DNA of 64,000 nt from Marinicella marina (GCF_030065545.1 NZ_JASJNC010000008.1:62001-126000); one strand, 5' to 3'; positions 1-9,328 are shown, numbered from the stretch's first letter. Translations and numbers: made by a program. The notes: generated by a model not told the origin, from the sequence alone.

Positions 1-911
1 ATGGAAAAACCATTAAAATTATGGCTTTAGAAGGTGCTTTCCATGGCAGAACCGATCGCCCTGCACAGTACTCTGACTCTTCATTAAAGTCCTATAAAAA
101 GAATTTGGCATCATTTCAGGGCCGCAACAACCTCATTACTGTGCCAGTCAATGATGTTGAAGCATTAAAACAAGCCTTTGATGATGCTGCCAACAACAAC
201 GAATTCATTGAATCCTTGTTCATTGAACCAGTCATGGGCGAAGGTAACCCAGGCATGGCCATCACCCCTGAGTTTTATGCCACTGCCAGAGAATTAACTG
301 AGAAGAGCGGCACTTTGTTTTTGGTTGATTCAATTCAAGCTGGATTACGAGCACAAGGCTGTTTATCAATTTGTGACTACCCGGGTTTTGAAAACTTACC
401 AGCACCAGACATGGAAACTTACTCGAAGGCATTGAACGCCGGTCATTATCCATTGTCAGTTTTGGCCATGAATAAGAAAGCAGCTGAACTTTATGTGGTT
501 GGCATCTACGGTAATACCATGACTGCTAATCCCAAAGCCCTGGATGTGGCTTACACAGTCCTGACTGAATTGGATGAGGCCTCGCGTCAGAATATTCGTG
601 ATAAAGGTAAATTATTCGTATCCAAACTGAAAGAATTACAAAACAAAATGCACGGTGAAATCACCAACGTTCAAGGCACCGGCTTATTGTTCTCTTGTGA
701 GTTGGCGCCAGAATACAAAGCCTACGGCAAAAACAGCATCGAAGAGTACCTTCGATACAATGGTTTAGGTGTGATTCATGGCGGTGAGAACTCACTGCGC
801 TTTACCCCGCACTTTAACATCACTGATGCTGAGGTGGACTTATTGATTGAAGGTGTTGAAAATGCGCTGATCAACGGTCCTAAAGCCAATTCTTTGGATA
901 AAGCCAGCTGA
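1..911 (+). CDS. Class III PLP-dependent aminotransferase, 5' end outside the window
   Basis: The frame is open from base 3, so the gene begins upstream of the window and about 302 residues are visible. The segment has the class III (ornithine/GABA aminotransferase) layout: an FHGRT motif near the visible start, a DSIQAG segment where the family normally has DEVQTG and whose Asp contacts the pyridine nitrogen, then SKALNAGHYPLS carrying the likely PLP-binding lysine, codon about 426-428. The NTMTANPKAL stretch corresponds to the usual G-S-T-F-x-G-N-P element. The substrate cannot be read from the sequence. The motifs depart from textbook ornithine or lysine aminotransferases, so I give no symbol. 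It is followed by an intrinsic terminator and asnS on the same strand. A DUF1338 gene two genes on might share a lysine/2-aminoadipate pathway, which is only an inference. Confidence 0.85.
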   Translation, partial: GKTIKIMALEGAFHGRTDRPAQYSDSSLKSYKKNLASFQGRNNLITVPVNDVEALKQAFDDAANNNEFIESLFIEPVMGEGNPGMAITPEFYATARELTEKSGTLFLVDSIQAGLRAQGCLSICDYPGFENLPAPDMETYSKALNAGHYPLSVLAMNKKAAELYVVGIYGNTMTANPKALDVAYTVLTELDEASRQNIRDKGKLFVSKLKELQNKMHGEITNVQGTGLLFSCELAPEYKAYGKNSIEEYLRYNGLGVIHGGENSLRFTPHFNITDAEVDLLIEGVENALINGPKANSLDKAS

Positions 912-935
912 ATTAATAAACCACAACCATTCATG

Positions 936-962
936 AAAGCCGCGGTTTAAGCGGCTTTTTTT
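936..962 (+). terminator. Intrinsic terminator after the aminotransferase gene
   Basis: An 8-bp GC-rich stem (936-943 with 951-958, AAAGCCGC/GCGGCTTT) and a 7-nt loop run into a T tract ending at 962. It sits 24 bases after the stop codon. The asnS ribosome binding site AAGGAG (963-968) follows at once, so asnS may partly depend on read-through or on a promoter inside the upstream gene. Confidence 0.8.
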
Positions 963-973
963 AAGGAGTTTTT

Positions 974-2371
974 ATGCAAACACACGCAATCAAGAAATTG
1001 CTTAATGGCCAAGTTGATACCGGTGAATCGGTAGAGATTAAAGGCTGGATCAGAACCACCCGTGATTCTAAGGGCGGTTTTTCATTCTTAGTAGTCCATG
1101 ATGGTTCTTGCTTTGACGGCATTCAAGTTGTGGCCAATAATGAGTTACCCAATTACGCTGACATACTGAAATTGTTCACAGGATGTTCGGTCATCATACA
1201 AGGTGAATTGGTAGAATCAGGTGGCAAAGGACAATCTGTTGAGATTCATGCCCAATCAGTTGAGGTTGTGGGTTGGGTTGAGAATCCAGACACCTACCCT
1301 GTTCAACCGAAACGACACACCATGGAATTTTTGCGTGAGGTGGCTCACTTGCGCCCACGCACCAATACCTTCAGCGCCATGCTCAGGGTACGCAATACCA
1401 TGGCCCAAGCAGTTCATCAATACTTCAGTCAAAACGGCTATTTTTGGTTACACACCCCAATCATTACAGCCAGTGACTGTGAAGGTGCGGGAGACCTGTT
1501 CAGGGTGTCCACACTGGATATGATGAACTTACCCAAAGATGACAAAGGCAACATTGATTACAGCCAAGATTTTTTCGGTAAAGAGGCTTATTTAACCGTT
1601 TCAGGTCAATTGAATGCTGAGACATACGCCTGTGCTTTGAGCAAGGTGTATACATTTGGCCCAACTTTCAGGGCTGAAAACTCACACACCCAACGTCACT
1701 TGGCAGAGTTTTGGATGATTGAACCAGAGGTCGCATTTGCTGATTTGAATGATGCGGCTCAATTGGGTGAGGATTTTCTTAAATTTGTGGTCAAACAAGT
1801 CTTGGCCAACAACATGGATGACATGAAGTTCTTCAATAGCTTCGTTGATAAAACAGCCATACAAAGGTTGGAGACCTTGTGTGATGACAGTTTTGAACGG
1901 GTTAATTATGCCGATGCCCTGGATATCCTGAAGCACTCAGGTGAACAGTTCGAGTACCCTGTTGAGTGGGGTCTGGACCTACAAACCGAACACGAGCGCT
2001 TCTTAACTGAAAAACACTTCAAAAAACCAACCGTGGTAATGAATTACCCAGAAGAAATCAAGCCATTTTACATGCGCATGAATGACGACGGTAAAACTGT
2101 TGCTGCGATGGATGTGTTGGTACCTGGTATCGGTGAAATCATGGGTGGTGCCCAACGTGAGGAACGTTTAGATTACTTGTTGAATCGCATGGAACAACAC
2201 GGTCTGGATGAAAACGAATACAAATGGTACACCGACCTCAGACGCTATGGAACCGTGCCACATGCTGGATTTGGTGCTGGTTTTGAGCGTTTGGTCAGCT
2301 ATGTCACCGGATTATCCAATGTTCGTGACGTCATCCCATTCCCCAGAACCCCTGGAACCGCGAAGTTCTGA
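974..2371 (+). CDS. asnS: Asparagine--tRNA ligase
   Basis: Cytoplasmic class IIb aminoacyl-tRNA synthetase that charges tRNA-Asn with asparagine using ATP. At 465 residues it matches the usual length of about 466. The N-terminal OB-fold anticodon-binding domain covers roughly residues 1-120 ([16 protein letters not shown]). The catalytic domain has class II motif 2 in the region [16 protein letters not shown] and motif 3 as GAGFERL near the C-terminus. The start is set by an AAGGAG Shine-Dalgarno five bases upstream. It is flanked on both sides by intrinsic terminators, so it behaves as a single-gene unit. AspRS was considered, but the short length and lack of a GAD insertion favour AsnRS. 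Confidence 0.96.
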   Translation: MQTHAIKKLLNGQVDTGESVEIKGWIRTTRDSKGGFSFLVVHDGSCFDGIQVVANNELPNYADILKLFTGCSVIIQGELVESGGKGQSVEIHAQSVEVVGWVENPDTYPVQPKRHTMEFLREVAHLRPRTNTFSAMLRVRNTMAQAVHQYFSQNGYFWLHTPIITASDCEGAGDLFRVSTLDMMNLPKDDKGNIDYSQDFFGKEAYLTVSGQLNAETYACALSKVYTFGPTFRAENSHTQRHLAEFWMIEPEVAFADLNDAAQLGEDFLKFVVKQVLANNMDDMKFFNSFVDKTAIQRLETLCDDSFERVNYADALDILKHSGEQFEYPVEWGLDLQTEHERFLTEKHFKKPTVVMNYPEEIKPFYMRMNDDGKTVAAMDVLVPGIGEIMGGAQREERLDYLLNRMEQHGLDENEYKWYTDLRRYGTVPHAGFGAGFERLVSYVTGLSNVRDVIPFPRTPGTAKF

Positions 2372-2393
2372 TTCAAAGTGTTAAGCCAGAAAG

Positions 2394-2417
2394 AAGGCGA
2401 CTGTAGTCGCCTTTTTT
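2394..2417 (+). terminator. Intrinsic terminator of asnS
   Basis: The 8-bp stem AAGGCGAC/GTCGCCTT (2394-2401 with 2406-2413) has a TGTA loop and is followed by a T tract. It lies about 22 bases after the asnS stop codon. Confidence 0.85.
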
Positions 2418-2441
2418 ATTGGCATAAATTTCTACAACTAG

Positions 2442-2472
2442 TTGTTTTACTCTATCCATTCATGGCTATAAT
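2442..2472 (+). promoter_or_regulatory. Putative sigma-70 promoter of the DUF1338 gene
   Basis: A consensus -10 hexamer TATAAT lies at 2467-2472. The best -35 match, TTGTTT at 2442-2447, is poor, with a long 19-bp spacer. Transcription would start near 2479, about 20 bases ahead of the start codon at 2500. The upstream terminator makes a separate promoter necessary. Confidence 0.45.
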
Positions 2473-2499
2473 GCGGTTTTATTCAGCAATGATCTTTCC

Positions 2500-3300
2500 A
2501 TGCAAACTGTAGAAGAATTTTTTGCCAATCTATGGCAACAATACACCGCAATCAACCCACAAGCAGAGGCCATACATGCCTTGTTAGAAGCGCGTGGGGA
2601 ACATGTAGTCAATGACCACGTCGCCTTAAGAACATTCAACACAGCCAAATTAGGCATCGATAATTTGGCCAAAATCTTCGAAGACATGGGTTATGAAAAT
2701 CGCGGCAGTTATGATTTTACTGCAAAAAAACTCAACGCTTATCATTACGAACATAAAGAGAATCCCAATCACCCCAAGATTTTCATCAGTGAGTTAATCA
2801 CTGAAGCTTTTTCAGATGAGCTGCAAACCATTGTGCAGCGCATTGACAGTGAAGTGGGTGATGAAGAAATGTTTGAAGAAGACTTTTTGTATACCGGTAG
2901 GCCTTGGAATTTGAGCTTTACTGAATACATCACATTGTTACAAGAAAGTGAATACGCCGCATGGACCGCAGCATTCGGCTACCGTGCCAACCACTTTACT
3001 GTATCGATCAATCACTTGAATACCTTTTTTGATATCCAAAGCTTGAATCAATTCATTCTTGATAATGGTTTTGCCTTGAACGAATCCGGTGGTTTGATCA
3101 AAGGCACGCCTGAACAGCTGCTAGAACAGTCATCGACCATGGCGCCCATGGTTAACTTAGAATTCAGCGATGTGAATCATTTGATTCCCAGCTGCTTTTA
3201 TGAATTTGCTAAAAGGTATCCGACCGAAACTGGTCAACTGTATCAAGGTTTTATTGCTGCATCGGCTGATAAAATTTTCGAGAGCACCAACACCAAATAG
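2500..3300 (+). CDS. DUF1338 family protein, probable 2-oxoadipate dioxygenase/decarboxylase type
   Basis: Protein of 266 residues of the DUF1338 family. The characterised member HglS turns 2-oxoadipate into D-2-hydroxyglutarate in bacterial lysine breakdown using one Fe(II). Candidate metal ligands are visible: His40 in NDHVALRTF, His165 in NHFTVSI and Glu221 in NLEFSDV. Arg44 sits four residues after the first His, the same spacing I recall for the substrate-binding Arg in HglS. The protein is much shorter than HglS (about 460 residues), a short form also common in Bacteroidetes and plants. It has its own promoter and a terminator, so it is a single-gene unit. The substrate assignment is inferred from the family; some members may act on other 2-oxo acids. 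Confidence 0.75.
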   Translation: MQTVEEFFANLWQQYTAINPQAEAIHALLEARGEHVVNDHVALRTFNTAKLGIDNLAKIFEDMGYENRGSYDFTAKKLNAYHYEHKENPNHPKIFISELITEAFSDELQTIVQRIDSEVGDEEMFEEDFLYTGRPWNLSFTEYITLLQESEYAAWTAAFGYRANHFTVSINHLNTFFDIQSLNQFILDNGFALNESGGLIKGTPEQLLEQSSTMAPMVNLEFSDVNHLIPSCFYEFAKRYPTETGQLYQGFIAASADKIFESTNTK

Positions 3301-3318
3301 ACATGGCTATCAATAAAT

Positions 3319-3349
3319 GGGCAGGTTATTTGCAAACCTGCCCTTGTTT
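3319..3349 (+). terminator. Intrinsic terminator between convergent genes
   Basis: The 9-bp stem GGGCAGGTT/AACCTGCCC (3319-3327 with 3335-3343) is followed by TTGTTT. It lies between the DUF1338 gene and the convergent glnS stop, so it may also act, less strongly, on the minus strand. Confidence 0.75.
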
Positions 3350-3366
3350 CTATTTCATTGTTACTC

Positions 3367-5037
3367 TTAACTGCCTTCTTGTTCCATCTTGGCCCACGAA
3401 TCCCTCATGGTAACCACCTGATTGTAAATGGGTTTATCGGTTTCATGAGTTTTATCACGTTTGAAATAGGCGTTGCGCTCAAACTGATAAACCACCTCAT
3501 CATCAGCACCGGCGATGCCCGGTTCCAACATGGCATTCGGCAGAATCTCTAATGAATCTGGATTCACTGCATCCATGAAGTTCTCCAGGGAAGCAGGTTT
3601 GGGATGATTGAACAAACGGTCATACAACCGCACCTCGATGGGTTCTGCATGTTGCGCAGATATCCAATGAATGGTGCCTTTGACCTTTCTGCCATCGGCA
3701 GTGCCACCACGGCTTTCAGGATCATAAGTACAGCGCAACTCAACCACTTCGCCAGCCTCATTCTTGATGGCTTCACGACAAGTGATGTAATAAGCGTGAC
3801 GCAACCTCACTTCCCTGCCCTCGGTTAAGCGGAAAAACTTGCGATTGGCATTTTCCTTGTAGTCACTCTGTTCCACATAGATAACGCGACTGAACGGAAT
3901 TTCACGGCTGCCAAATGATTCATCTTGTGGGTGGTTAGCCCCTTCTAACATTTCAACTTGATCTTCAGGGTAATTTTCAATCACCACTTTCAAAGGCCTT
4001 AACACGCCCATGACCCTTGGCGCCACAATATTCAAATGGTGCCTGATGGCATCCTCAAGCACGGTCATAGAAATCACTGACTCTTTTTTACTGACGCCTA
4101 CTTGTTTGATGAATTCTCTGATACCAGCCGGTGGATAGCCACGACGACGCAAGCCTGAGATGGTTGACATGCGTGGGTCGTTCCAGCCATCAACTACTTG
4201 TTCTTCAACCAATTTACTGAGCCTTCTTTTTGAAGTGATGGTGAAGGACAGGTTCAATCGAGAAAATTCGATTTGTTGTGGATGACAACTGATATCGACG
4301 TTGTCGATGACCCAGTCATACAAAGGCCTGTGGTCCTCAAACTCTAACGTACATAATGAATGCGTGATGCCTTCAATCGCATCAGACAAACAATGAGTGA
4401 AATCATACATGGGGTAGATACACCATTTATCACCGGTGTTGATGTGGTGCATGCGTTTGATTCGGTATAACACCGGATCGCGCATGTTGATGTTGCCTGA
4501 TTGCATGTCTATCTTGGCGCGCAAGACTTTTTGGCCATCTGCATACTCGCCAGCTTTCATGGCCCGAAATAATTCCAGGTTCTCATCAACCGAACGTTCT
4601 CTGAAAGGGCTGTCTATACCAGGTCGATTGAAATCACCCCGATTTTCTCGCATTTCTTCAGGACTCTGGTCGTCAACATAAGCCAAACCTTTGTTGATTA
4701 ATTGTTCGGCGTAGAGGTACAACTGGTCGAAATAATCAGAGGCGTGAAACGCTTTGCCTTGCCAATCAAAACCCAACCACTTGATGTCTTTGATGATTGA
4801 TTCAGCATATTCCTTACTTTCTTTCTCAGGATTGGTGTCATCAAAACGCAAGTGACAAGTGCCTTGGTAATCATCAGCCACCCCAAAATTCAAGCAGATG
4901 GACTTGGCATGACCGATGTGCAAGTATCCATTCGGTTCTGGTGGAAAACGAGTGACCACGTGTGTGTGCTTTTTATTGGCTAAGTCTTCATCGATGATGT
5001 GCGTAATGAAGTTTTCTACCACATTTTTATCTGTCAT
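3367..5037 (-). CDS. glnS: Glutamine--tRNA ligase
   Basis: Class I aminoacyl-tRNA synthetase that charges tRNA-Gln, 556 residues against 554 in Escherichia coli. The HIGH signature is at residues 40-43 (YLHIGHAKS). The KMSKS-like loop reads ITSKRRLS. The C-terminal third matches the GlnRS beta-barrel anticodon-binding domains, and phrases such as GDFNRPG and MRDPVLYRI are typical of GlnRS rather than GluRS. Its presence implies direct glutaminylation, and with asnS nearby the organism probably charges both amides directly. Upstream is a 126-bp gap after amtB. The start ATG has no clear Shine-Dalgarno, but the frame closes soon above it. Confidence 0.96.
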   Translation of the reverse strand: MTDKNVVENFITHIIDEDLANKKHTHVVTRFPPEPNGYLHIGHAKSICLNFGVADDYQGTCHLRFDDTNPEKESKEYAESIIKDIKWLGFDWQGKAFHASDYFDQLYLYAEQLINKGLAYVDDQSPEEMRENRGDFNRPGIDSPFRERSVDENLELFRAMKAGEYADGQKVLRAKIDMQSGNINMRDPVLYRIKRMHHINTGDKWCIYPMYDFTHCLSDAIEGITHSLCTLEFEDHRPLYDWVIDNVDISCHPQQIEFSRLNLSFTITSKRRLSKLVEEQVVDGWNDPRMSTISGLRRRGYPPAGIREFIKQVGVSKKESVISMTVLEDAIRHHLNIVAPRVMGVLRPLKVVIENYPEDQVEMLEGANHPQDESFGSREIPFSRVIYVEQSDYKENANRKFFRLTEGREVRLRHAYYITCREAIKNEAGEVVELRCTYDPESRGGTADGRKVKGTIHWISAQHAEPIEVRLYDRLFNHPKPASLENFMDAVNPDSLEILPNAMLEPGIAGADDEVVYQFERNAYFKRDKTHETDKPIYNQVVTMRDSWAKMEQEGS

Positions 5038-5163
5038 TGTTTGGCTGTATAGGAGGTTATTTAATTAGTGTGTATTTTGACAGGTAAACACACAAAAATC
5101 GACCCTCTTGAGCCAACATTAGATAAACGAATGAGACCAATCGGTTGATTTTAATTAATCACT

Positions 5164-6393
5164 TCAGTTGTTGGTGAATTCTGGATAAGCCTCAAGACCA
5201 CATTCAGCCACATCAACTCCTTCGTATTCTTCTTGTTCACTGACTCGAATGCCCATGGTCTTCTTCAACAAATACCAGACCACCGAGCTGCTCAAGAAAA
5301 CCCAAAAGAAAATGGTCAGCGCACCTATAATCTGGCCGCTGAGCTTCACTTCGGGGTTGGTCAAAGGCACCAATAACAAGCCCAGCAAGCCCACCAAGCC
5401 GTGTACAGATATGGCACCCACAGGATCATCCAATCGCAGCTTATCCAACATGATTACGGAGAACACCACCAGTACGCCACCCATCGCACCAAATAAAGTG
5501 GCCACCGCCGGTGTCGGTGTGGTCGCCTCAGCAGTAATGGTCACCAGCCCAGCCAAAGCACCATTGAGGATAATGGTTAAATCAGCTTTGCCAAATAATA
5601 ATTTGGCGGTGATAAATGCCGCAATCAGTCCACCGGCTGCTGCTGCATTGGTGTTAACAAAAACCACAGCCACCAGGTTAGCCTTTTCTACTGAAGAAGT
5701 GGCCAACACCGAACCACCATTGAAACCGAACCAGCCCATCCACAAGATGAAGGTACCCAAGGTCGCTAAGGGTAAGTTGGCACCGGGAATCGCCCTGGGC
5801 TTGCCTTTCAAATCGTACTTTCCTTGTCGCGGGCCTAAAAATAACACCCCACTCAAAGCCGCGGCAGCCCCGGCCATATGCACAATGCCCGAACCAGCAA
5901 AATCCGAAAAGCCCAGGTCACCCAAAGAATAAAGCCCAAAAACCGATCCTTCGCCCCAGGTCCAATAGCCTTCCATCGGATAAATAAAACCGGTCATTAC
6001 TATCGCGAAGACAAAGAAAGCCATCAACTTCATGCGTTCTGCCACGGCACCAGATACGATAGACATGGCAGTGGCAACAAAAACCACTTGAAAGAAAAAA
6101 TCAGCAGAAGGGGCATAGGATTTATCATCTGCCACGCCATCGCCAGTGATGCCTGTTAATAAAGCATCACCCAAATCAGGATACATCAAGGCATAACCCA
6201 CCAACAAGTACATGGTGCATGAAACGGCGAATAGCACCACATTCTTGGTCAGAATTTCGGTGGTGTTTTTAGACCTGACCAGACCTGCCTCTAGCATAGA
6301 GAAGCCAGCAGCCATCCACATCACAAAAGCACCAGAGACCAAAAAATAAAAGGTATCCAGTGCATAACTCAGTTCGAATAATTGTTTTTCCAT
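5164..6393 (-). CDS. amtB: Ammonium transporter, Amt family
   Basis: Inner-membrane ammonium channel of about 409 residues, dominated by hydrophobic segments in the 11-helix Amt pattern. The twin pore histidines are visible in GIVHMAGA and ISVHGLVG. The start at 6393 is preferred over an in-frame ATG at 6426, because AAAGAG lies six bases upstream of 6393 and nothing similar precedes 6426. The N-terminus MEKQLFELSYALDTFYFLV has no cleavable signal of the E. coli AmtB kind. No PII (glnK) gene is adjacent, which is unusual, since glnK and amtB are normally paired. The next gene downstream is glnS, 126 bp away. Confidence 0.93.
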   Translation of the reverse strand: MEKQLFELSYALDTFYFLVSGAFVMWMAAGFSMLEAGLVRSKNTTEILTKNVVLFAVSCTMYLLVGYALMYPDLGDALLTGITGDGVADDKSYAPSADFFFQVVFVATAMSIVSGAVAERMKLMAFFVFAIVMTGFIYPMEGYWTWGEGSVFGLYSLGDLGFSDFAGSGIVHMAGAAAALSGVLFLGPRQGKYDLKGKPRAIPGANLPLATLGTFILWMGWFGFNGGSVLATSSVEKANLVAVVFVNTNAAAAGGLIAAFITAKLLFGKADLTIILNGALAGLVTITAEATTPTPAVATLFGAMGGVLVVFSVIMLDKLRLDDPVGAISVHGLVGLLGLLLVPLTNPEVKLSGQIIGALTIFFWVFLSSSVVWYLLKKTMGIRVSEQEEYEGVDVAECGLEAYPEFTNN

Positions 6394-6884
6394 GTGTCGC
6401 TCTTTTTTTGAATCATTGTTGAGCATTCATGGTGATTTGTATATCAGTGAAATTGCGTATAAAAAAGCAGTGATGTAAAACTTAAAATCCATGGCTCATC
6501 CTTGAGCTGTACTCCTTGCTTTCCTGAGATAAAAAAGAAGACAATCAACATGTCTTACTTATTAACTCGGGAAAGTCGCCAAAACCTTGTCAAAATTATT
6601 GAAATAATTTCATTTATTTTTTTATTTGCCCAATCAATGCTCTAAAGTGATGAATTCAGGTAAAAAAAACGCCATTGAGGTGGTTTATATTTTAAAAAGT
6701 TTAAATCATTATTTATCATGGCCTGGTGGACAATGTGGTGCATAGAACAGCATACCGTCTGCAACATTGATTGCATTGTCATAATCAATGAAGACTAATA
6801 TAAGTTCTGTTGCATAAATCGCACGGGGTTTGAACATCGAAAGGCTGTGACTGATCTTTGTCTTCGATGGTAATTAATTAAAAA
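6394..6884. other. AT-rich intergenic stretch with no gene seen
   Basis: This 491-bp region between amtB and the acyltransferase gene contains no convincing open frame on either strand. It should hold the amtB promoter. I found no good sigma-54 (-24/-12) match close enough to amtB, and no clear sigma-70 pair. It begins the gene-poor scar that extends to about 9.5 kb. Confidence 0.6.
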
Positions 6885-7979
6885 TCAATGCTTTGGGAAA
6901 AGCTTATTTCTCAAAGCCCTGGCTTTTTGATTCAATGGATTTTCAATATATTTAAAAAACAGAATACTGTATACAGAGGTCACAAAAATATAAAAGAGGA
7001 TTGAAACCATAATCAGTTCTGGGTATTTGTTGGTCAACGAGAAAAAGCCACTGTGCAACAGCACAAAAATTATTATTAAATGGGACAGGTAGATGCTGTA
7101 GGCGGCATCAGCCATGAGCAAAGAAAATTTTGGAAAAAGCTGCTTTCCTCGCAATTCAACTTCAATCAGAATCATTGTGATGAAAACCGCTGAAAATCCA
7201 TAAAAAAAGACTCGCTGTGGCAGGTTGTAACCTTGAGCTAGTAACCCTGAAGGTAAAAGCTCACTTTGTTGATAGTAAAATCCCAAACCAAAAAATATCA
7301 ATGTAAGCACAAACAATAAACCCAAAGATTTCACCCTTCTTGAATCAAAATAGATGCCTATCAAACACCCCATAATGAACTCAAGGCAAAAAGGTGAAAA
7401 TATTAATTTATTGACCAGGCTCATGTTTTCGAACTTGCCTACAGCATAATTGTTTTCAATGATTATGCCGTACAGCTGAACCAAGACAATAGCAACAAAA
7501 TAGACGATTAAGATCTTAGACAAATGGCGTTTATTAAAAAGCAACAAAAAAGCAAAAAACAAATAGAAATACACTTCAAAGAACAATGTCCAGGTAACTG
7601 GAATCATGAGTTCACGAAAGTTGGGTTGGGTTAAGAAAGTTGAGCCAATAAAATCAATTCTTTCAAGTATCACTGGTTGCAACCACAGCACAAGAATGAT
7701 CGCAATCACCATATGGGGCCAATAACCCAAATAAATACGAGCAGCCCGCTCATAAATAAACTCTAAGAATTTTTTCTGACCATTGTTCCTGTAGCTGGAT
7801 TTATAAATCACAAATCCACTGATGACAAAAAACATATCCACACCGATGAAACCGAACTGATGCAACAAAAACATAAACTGTTTGATCAGGCCATCCGCAT
7901 TGATGTAATGCGGAAATACATGAAAGAGCACAACCATCAGAGTTGCTATGGTTCTTAAAAACTGGATGTTTATGATCAT
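6885..7979 (-). CDS. Acyltransferase 3 family membrane protein (OafA/YrhL type)
   Basis: Integral inner-membrane protein of 364 residues with about ten hydrophobic segments. It starts with the family-typical pattern of a short lead, FLRTIATLMVVLFHV, whose His is the expected catalytic residue, and continues with FFVISGFVIY. Relatives move acetyl or other acyl groups onto surface polysaccharides, O-antigen or peptidoglycan; the acceptor here is unknown. No glycosyltransferase or polysaccharide genes are nearby, so it is an isolated surface-modification gene. It is visibly richer in A/T than its neighbours and sits beside transposase remains, which suggests acquisition by transfer. No clear Shine-Dalgarno precedes the ATG. 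Confidence 0.85.
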   Translation of the reverse strand: MIINIQFLRTIATLMVVLFHVFPHYINADGLIKQFMFLLHQFGFIGVDMFFVISGFVIYKSSYRNNGQKKFLEFIYERAARIYLGYWPHMVIAIILVLWLQPVILERIDFIGSTFLTQPNFRELMIPVTWTLFFEVYFYLFFAFLLLFNKRHLSKILIVYFVAIVLVQLYGIIIENNYAVGKFENMSLVNKLIFSPFCLEFIMGCLIGIYFDSRRVKSLGLLFVLTLIFFGLGFYYQQSELLPSGLLAQGYNLPQRVFFYGFSAVFITMILIEVELRGKQLFPKFSLLMADAAYSIYLSHLIIIFVLLHSGFFSLTNKYPELIMVSILFYIFVTSVYSILFFKYIENPLNQKARALRNKLFPKH

Positions 7980-8008
7980 AACTGCTAATTTTTTAGGAAA
8001 TATTCAAA

Positions 8009-8024
8009 GTGTCATCATTGACAC
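8009..8024. promoter_or_regulatory. Perfect 6-bp inverted repeat upstream of the acyltransferase gene
   Basis: GTGTCA-tcat-TGACAC is centred about 37 bases upstream of the acyltransferase start codon. The position and symmetry fit an operator. No regulator gene is adjacent, so the assignment is tentative. Confidence 0.3.
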
Positions 8025-8203
8025 AAAATAGGACAGGCATCCCTCTCAACAAATTTTTACATGCTCATCAGTGAATTGCCACAGATAAATACACATCAAT
8101 TTGCCAAAATCATGCTTTTAAATGGAGTTTTTATCACTATTGCTCGAAACCAACAAATTTGCACTAAGTAAACGCCTTAGCATAGCAAAAAGCAAAGTGC
8201 GAT

Positions 8204-8218
8204 TTTCACGGAGTGAAA
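8204..8218. repeat. Short palindrome next to the transposase remnant
   Basis: The 6-bp arms TTTCAC/GTGAAA are separated by three bases, 29 bp before the first recognisable transposase codons. RAYT and IS200/IS605 relatives recognise small hairpins at their ends, so this may be a relic of such an end. A second small hairpin (GCAGA-ttctg-TCTGC, 9143-9157) lies after the remnant. Confidence 0.35.
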
Positions 8219-8246
8219 GAAGCGCTGCAGTGTTTGCGGCCATACG

Positions 8247-9121
8247 TATCACGTGATATCTAGATGCTTCGCAGAGCCTTCTTGTTTGGTGAACTTAAGG
8301 TATCAAGAAAGTCGTTTGGTCGATGATTGCTCCTGCATAATCGACATTCACCACATCCATGTGGCTTAGCACCGCCGTAGGTGGTTAATTAATCGCATCA
8401 AAAAAGTCACTTCTGTGTGCGCTATAGATGTGTGTTCCTATGCCATCATATCGAACCAGGGTCTGCCCTTTGGGTATTTTAATATTGTTTTCGAGTTAAT
8501 TTAACAGAAAAACAGAATGCCACTCAGGTTCTTATGACCTGGTGCTCTTTGTATTCACTACCGGTACTTTGTGATCGATATTTAAAAGGTGAAATTGAGA
8601 CTAAAGCTGGGCTTCGCAAAGCCAAAGAGTATGTTGCAGAATACCGCGCTCGATTGATGTCAGTTTCATGGTATGTGAAAGCCTTTACTGAATACATCGC
8701 CAGAATAGCCAATGAGGAAGACAAGTGCACTGGACACTTTTGTAAGAGTCGCTTTAAGAGCCAAGCATTGCTTGACGAACGAGCGCTTTTGACGTATGTG
8801 GCTTAAGTAGATTTGAGCCCAATTAGAGCTGGTATGGTCAAGGCACTGTAGAACTCAGAATTCACATCTATTCAAGAACGAATCAAGACTACCAGCACTT
8901 GGCTTTTTGGCTTTGGCAAAGATAATAATGAACTACCGTTTTATTTATCAAGTTTCATAAGATTAGTTGATGAGACTCGATGTTGTATTCGTGGCGACAA
9001 GCGAGGTTTTATTTCAATTGGTTATTCGGCTGTAGGAACCGCTGAACAACTGAAAGAATATTCAGTAAATACAAAGCGAAAATGGACGCTCGGAATTATG
9101 TTTAGACCTGCCCTAGAGTAG
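8247..9121 (+). pseudogene. Decayed RAYT/IS200-like (Y1) transposase
   Basis: Conceptual translation in shifting frames gives an ordered set of RAYT motifs. YHVISRC is at 8247. In another frame RRAFLFGE follows (about 8270-8293). AIDVCSYAIISN (near 8420-8455) is where the family has a SNHYH metal-binding motif, and the His residues are lost here. A long intact segment (8534-8806) contains YLKGE, EYIARIANEEDKCTGHF and RFKSQALLDE. After an in-frame TAA comes VDLSPIRAGM, and after a TAG come TSIQERI and DKRGFI. In intact relatives the motif reads AYVDLNPxRAGM, so the first stop falls exactly on the catalytic tyrosine codon. There are at least two frameshifts, two nonsense codons and apparently an internal deletion after DKRGFI. 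It cannot encode a working enzyme. Limits are approximate, and the same frame stays readable to 9181. Confidence 0.82.
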
Positions 9122-9328
9122 CTTAAACCCATAAAAAAATCAGCAGATTCTGTCTGCAACCGTTTAACACGGATAAAATAATTAGAACCAACTTAAAATG
9201 GCATACAACCCAACCTAACTCACTTTTCTTGTGAGATTACCGCTGAAATCAACAAAATATTAAGCAAAACATCTCAAGAAACTTAAACTTCATTATTTAT
9301 TCCATGCATAATCGATGCATGTCCTAAA

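Noticed and set aside
5068-5093. Hairpin GTGTGTATTT/AAACACAC in the glnS leader
   Set aside because: It is an imperfect, AT-rich stem with no T-box or known leader features; not enough to call a regulator.
5249-5932. A 227-codon plus-strand open frame antisense to amtB
   Set aside because: It lies fully inside amtB, which has intact Amt motifs. The antisense product is a low-complexity, Pro/Lys/Thr-rich sequence typical of reverse reading of hydrophobic codons.
6394-6884. Possible sigma-54 promoter for amtB
   Set aside because: The nearest partial GCAT-N4-CGCAC match on the required strand is about 420 bases from the start and deviates at key bases.
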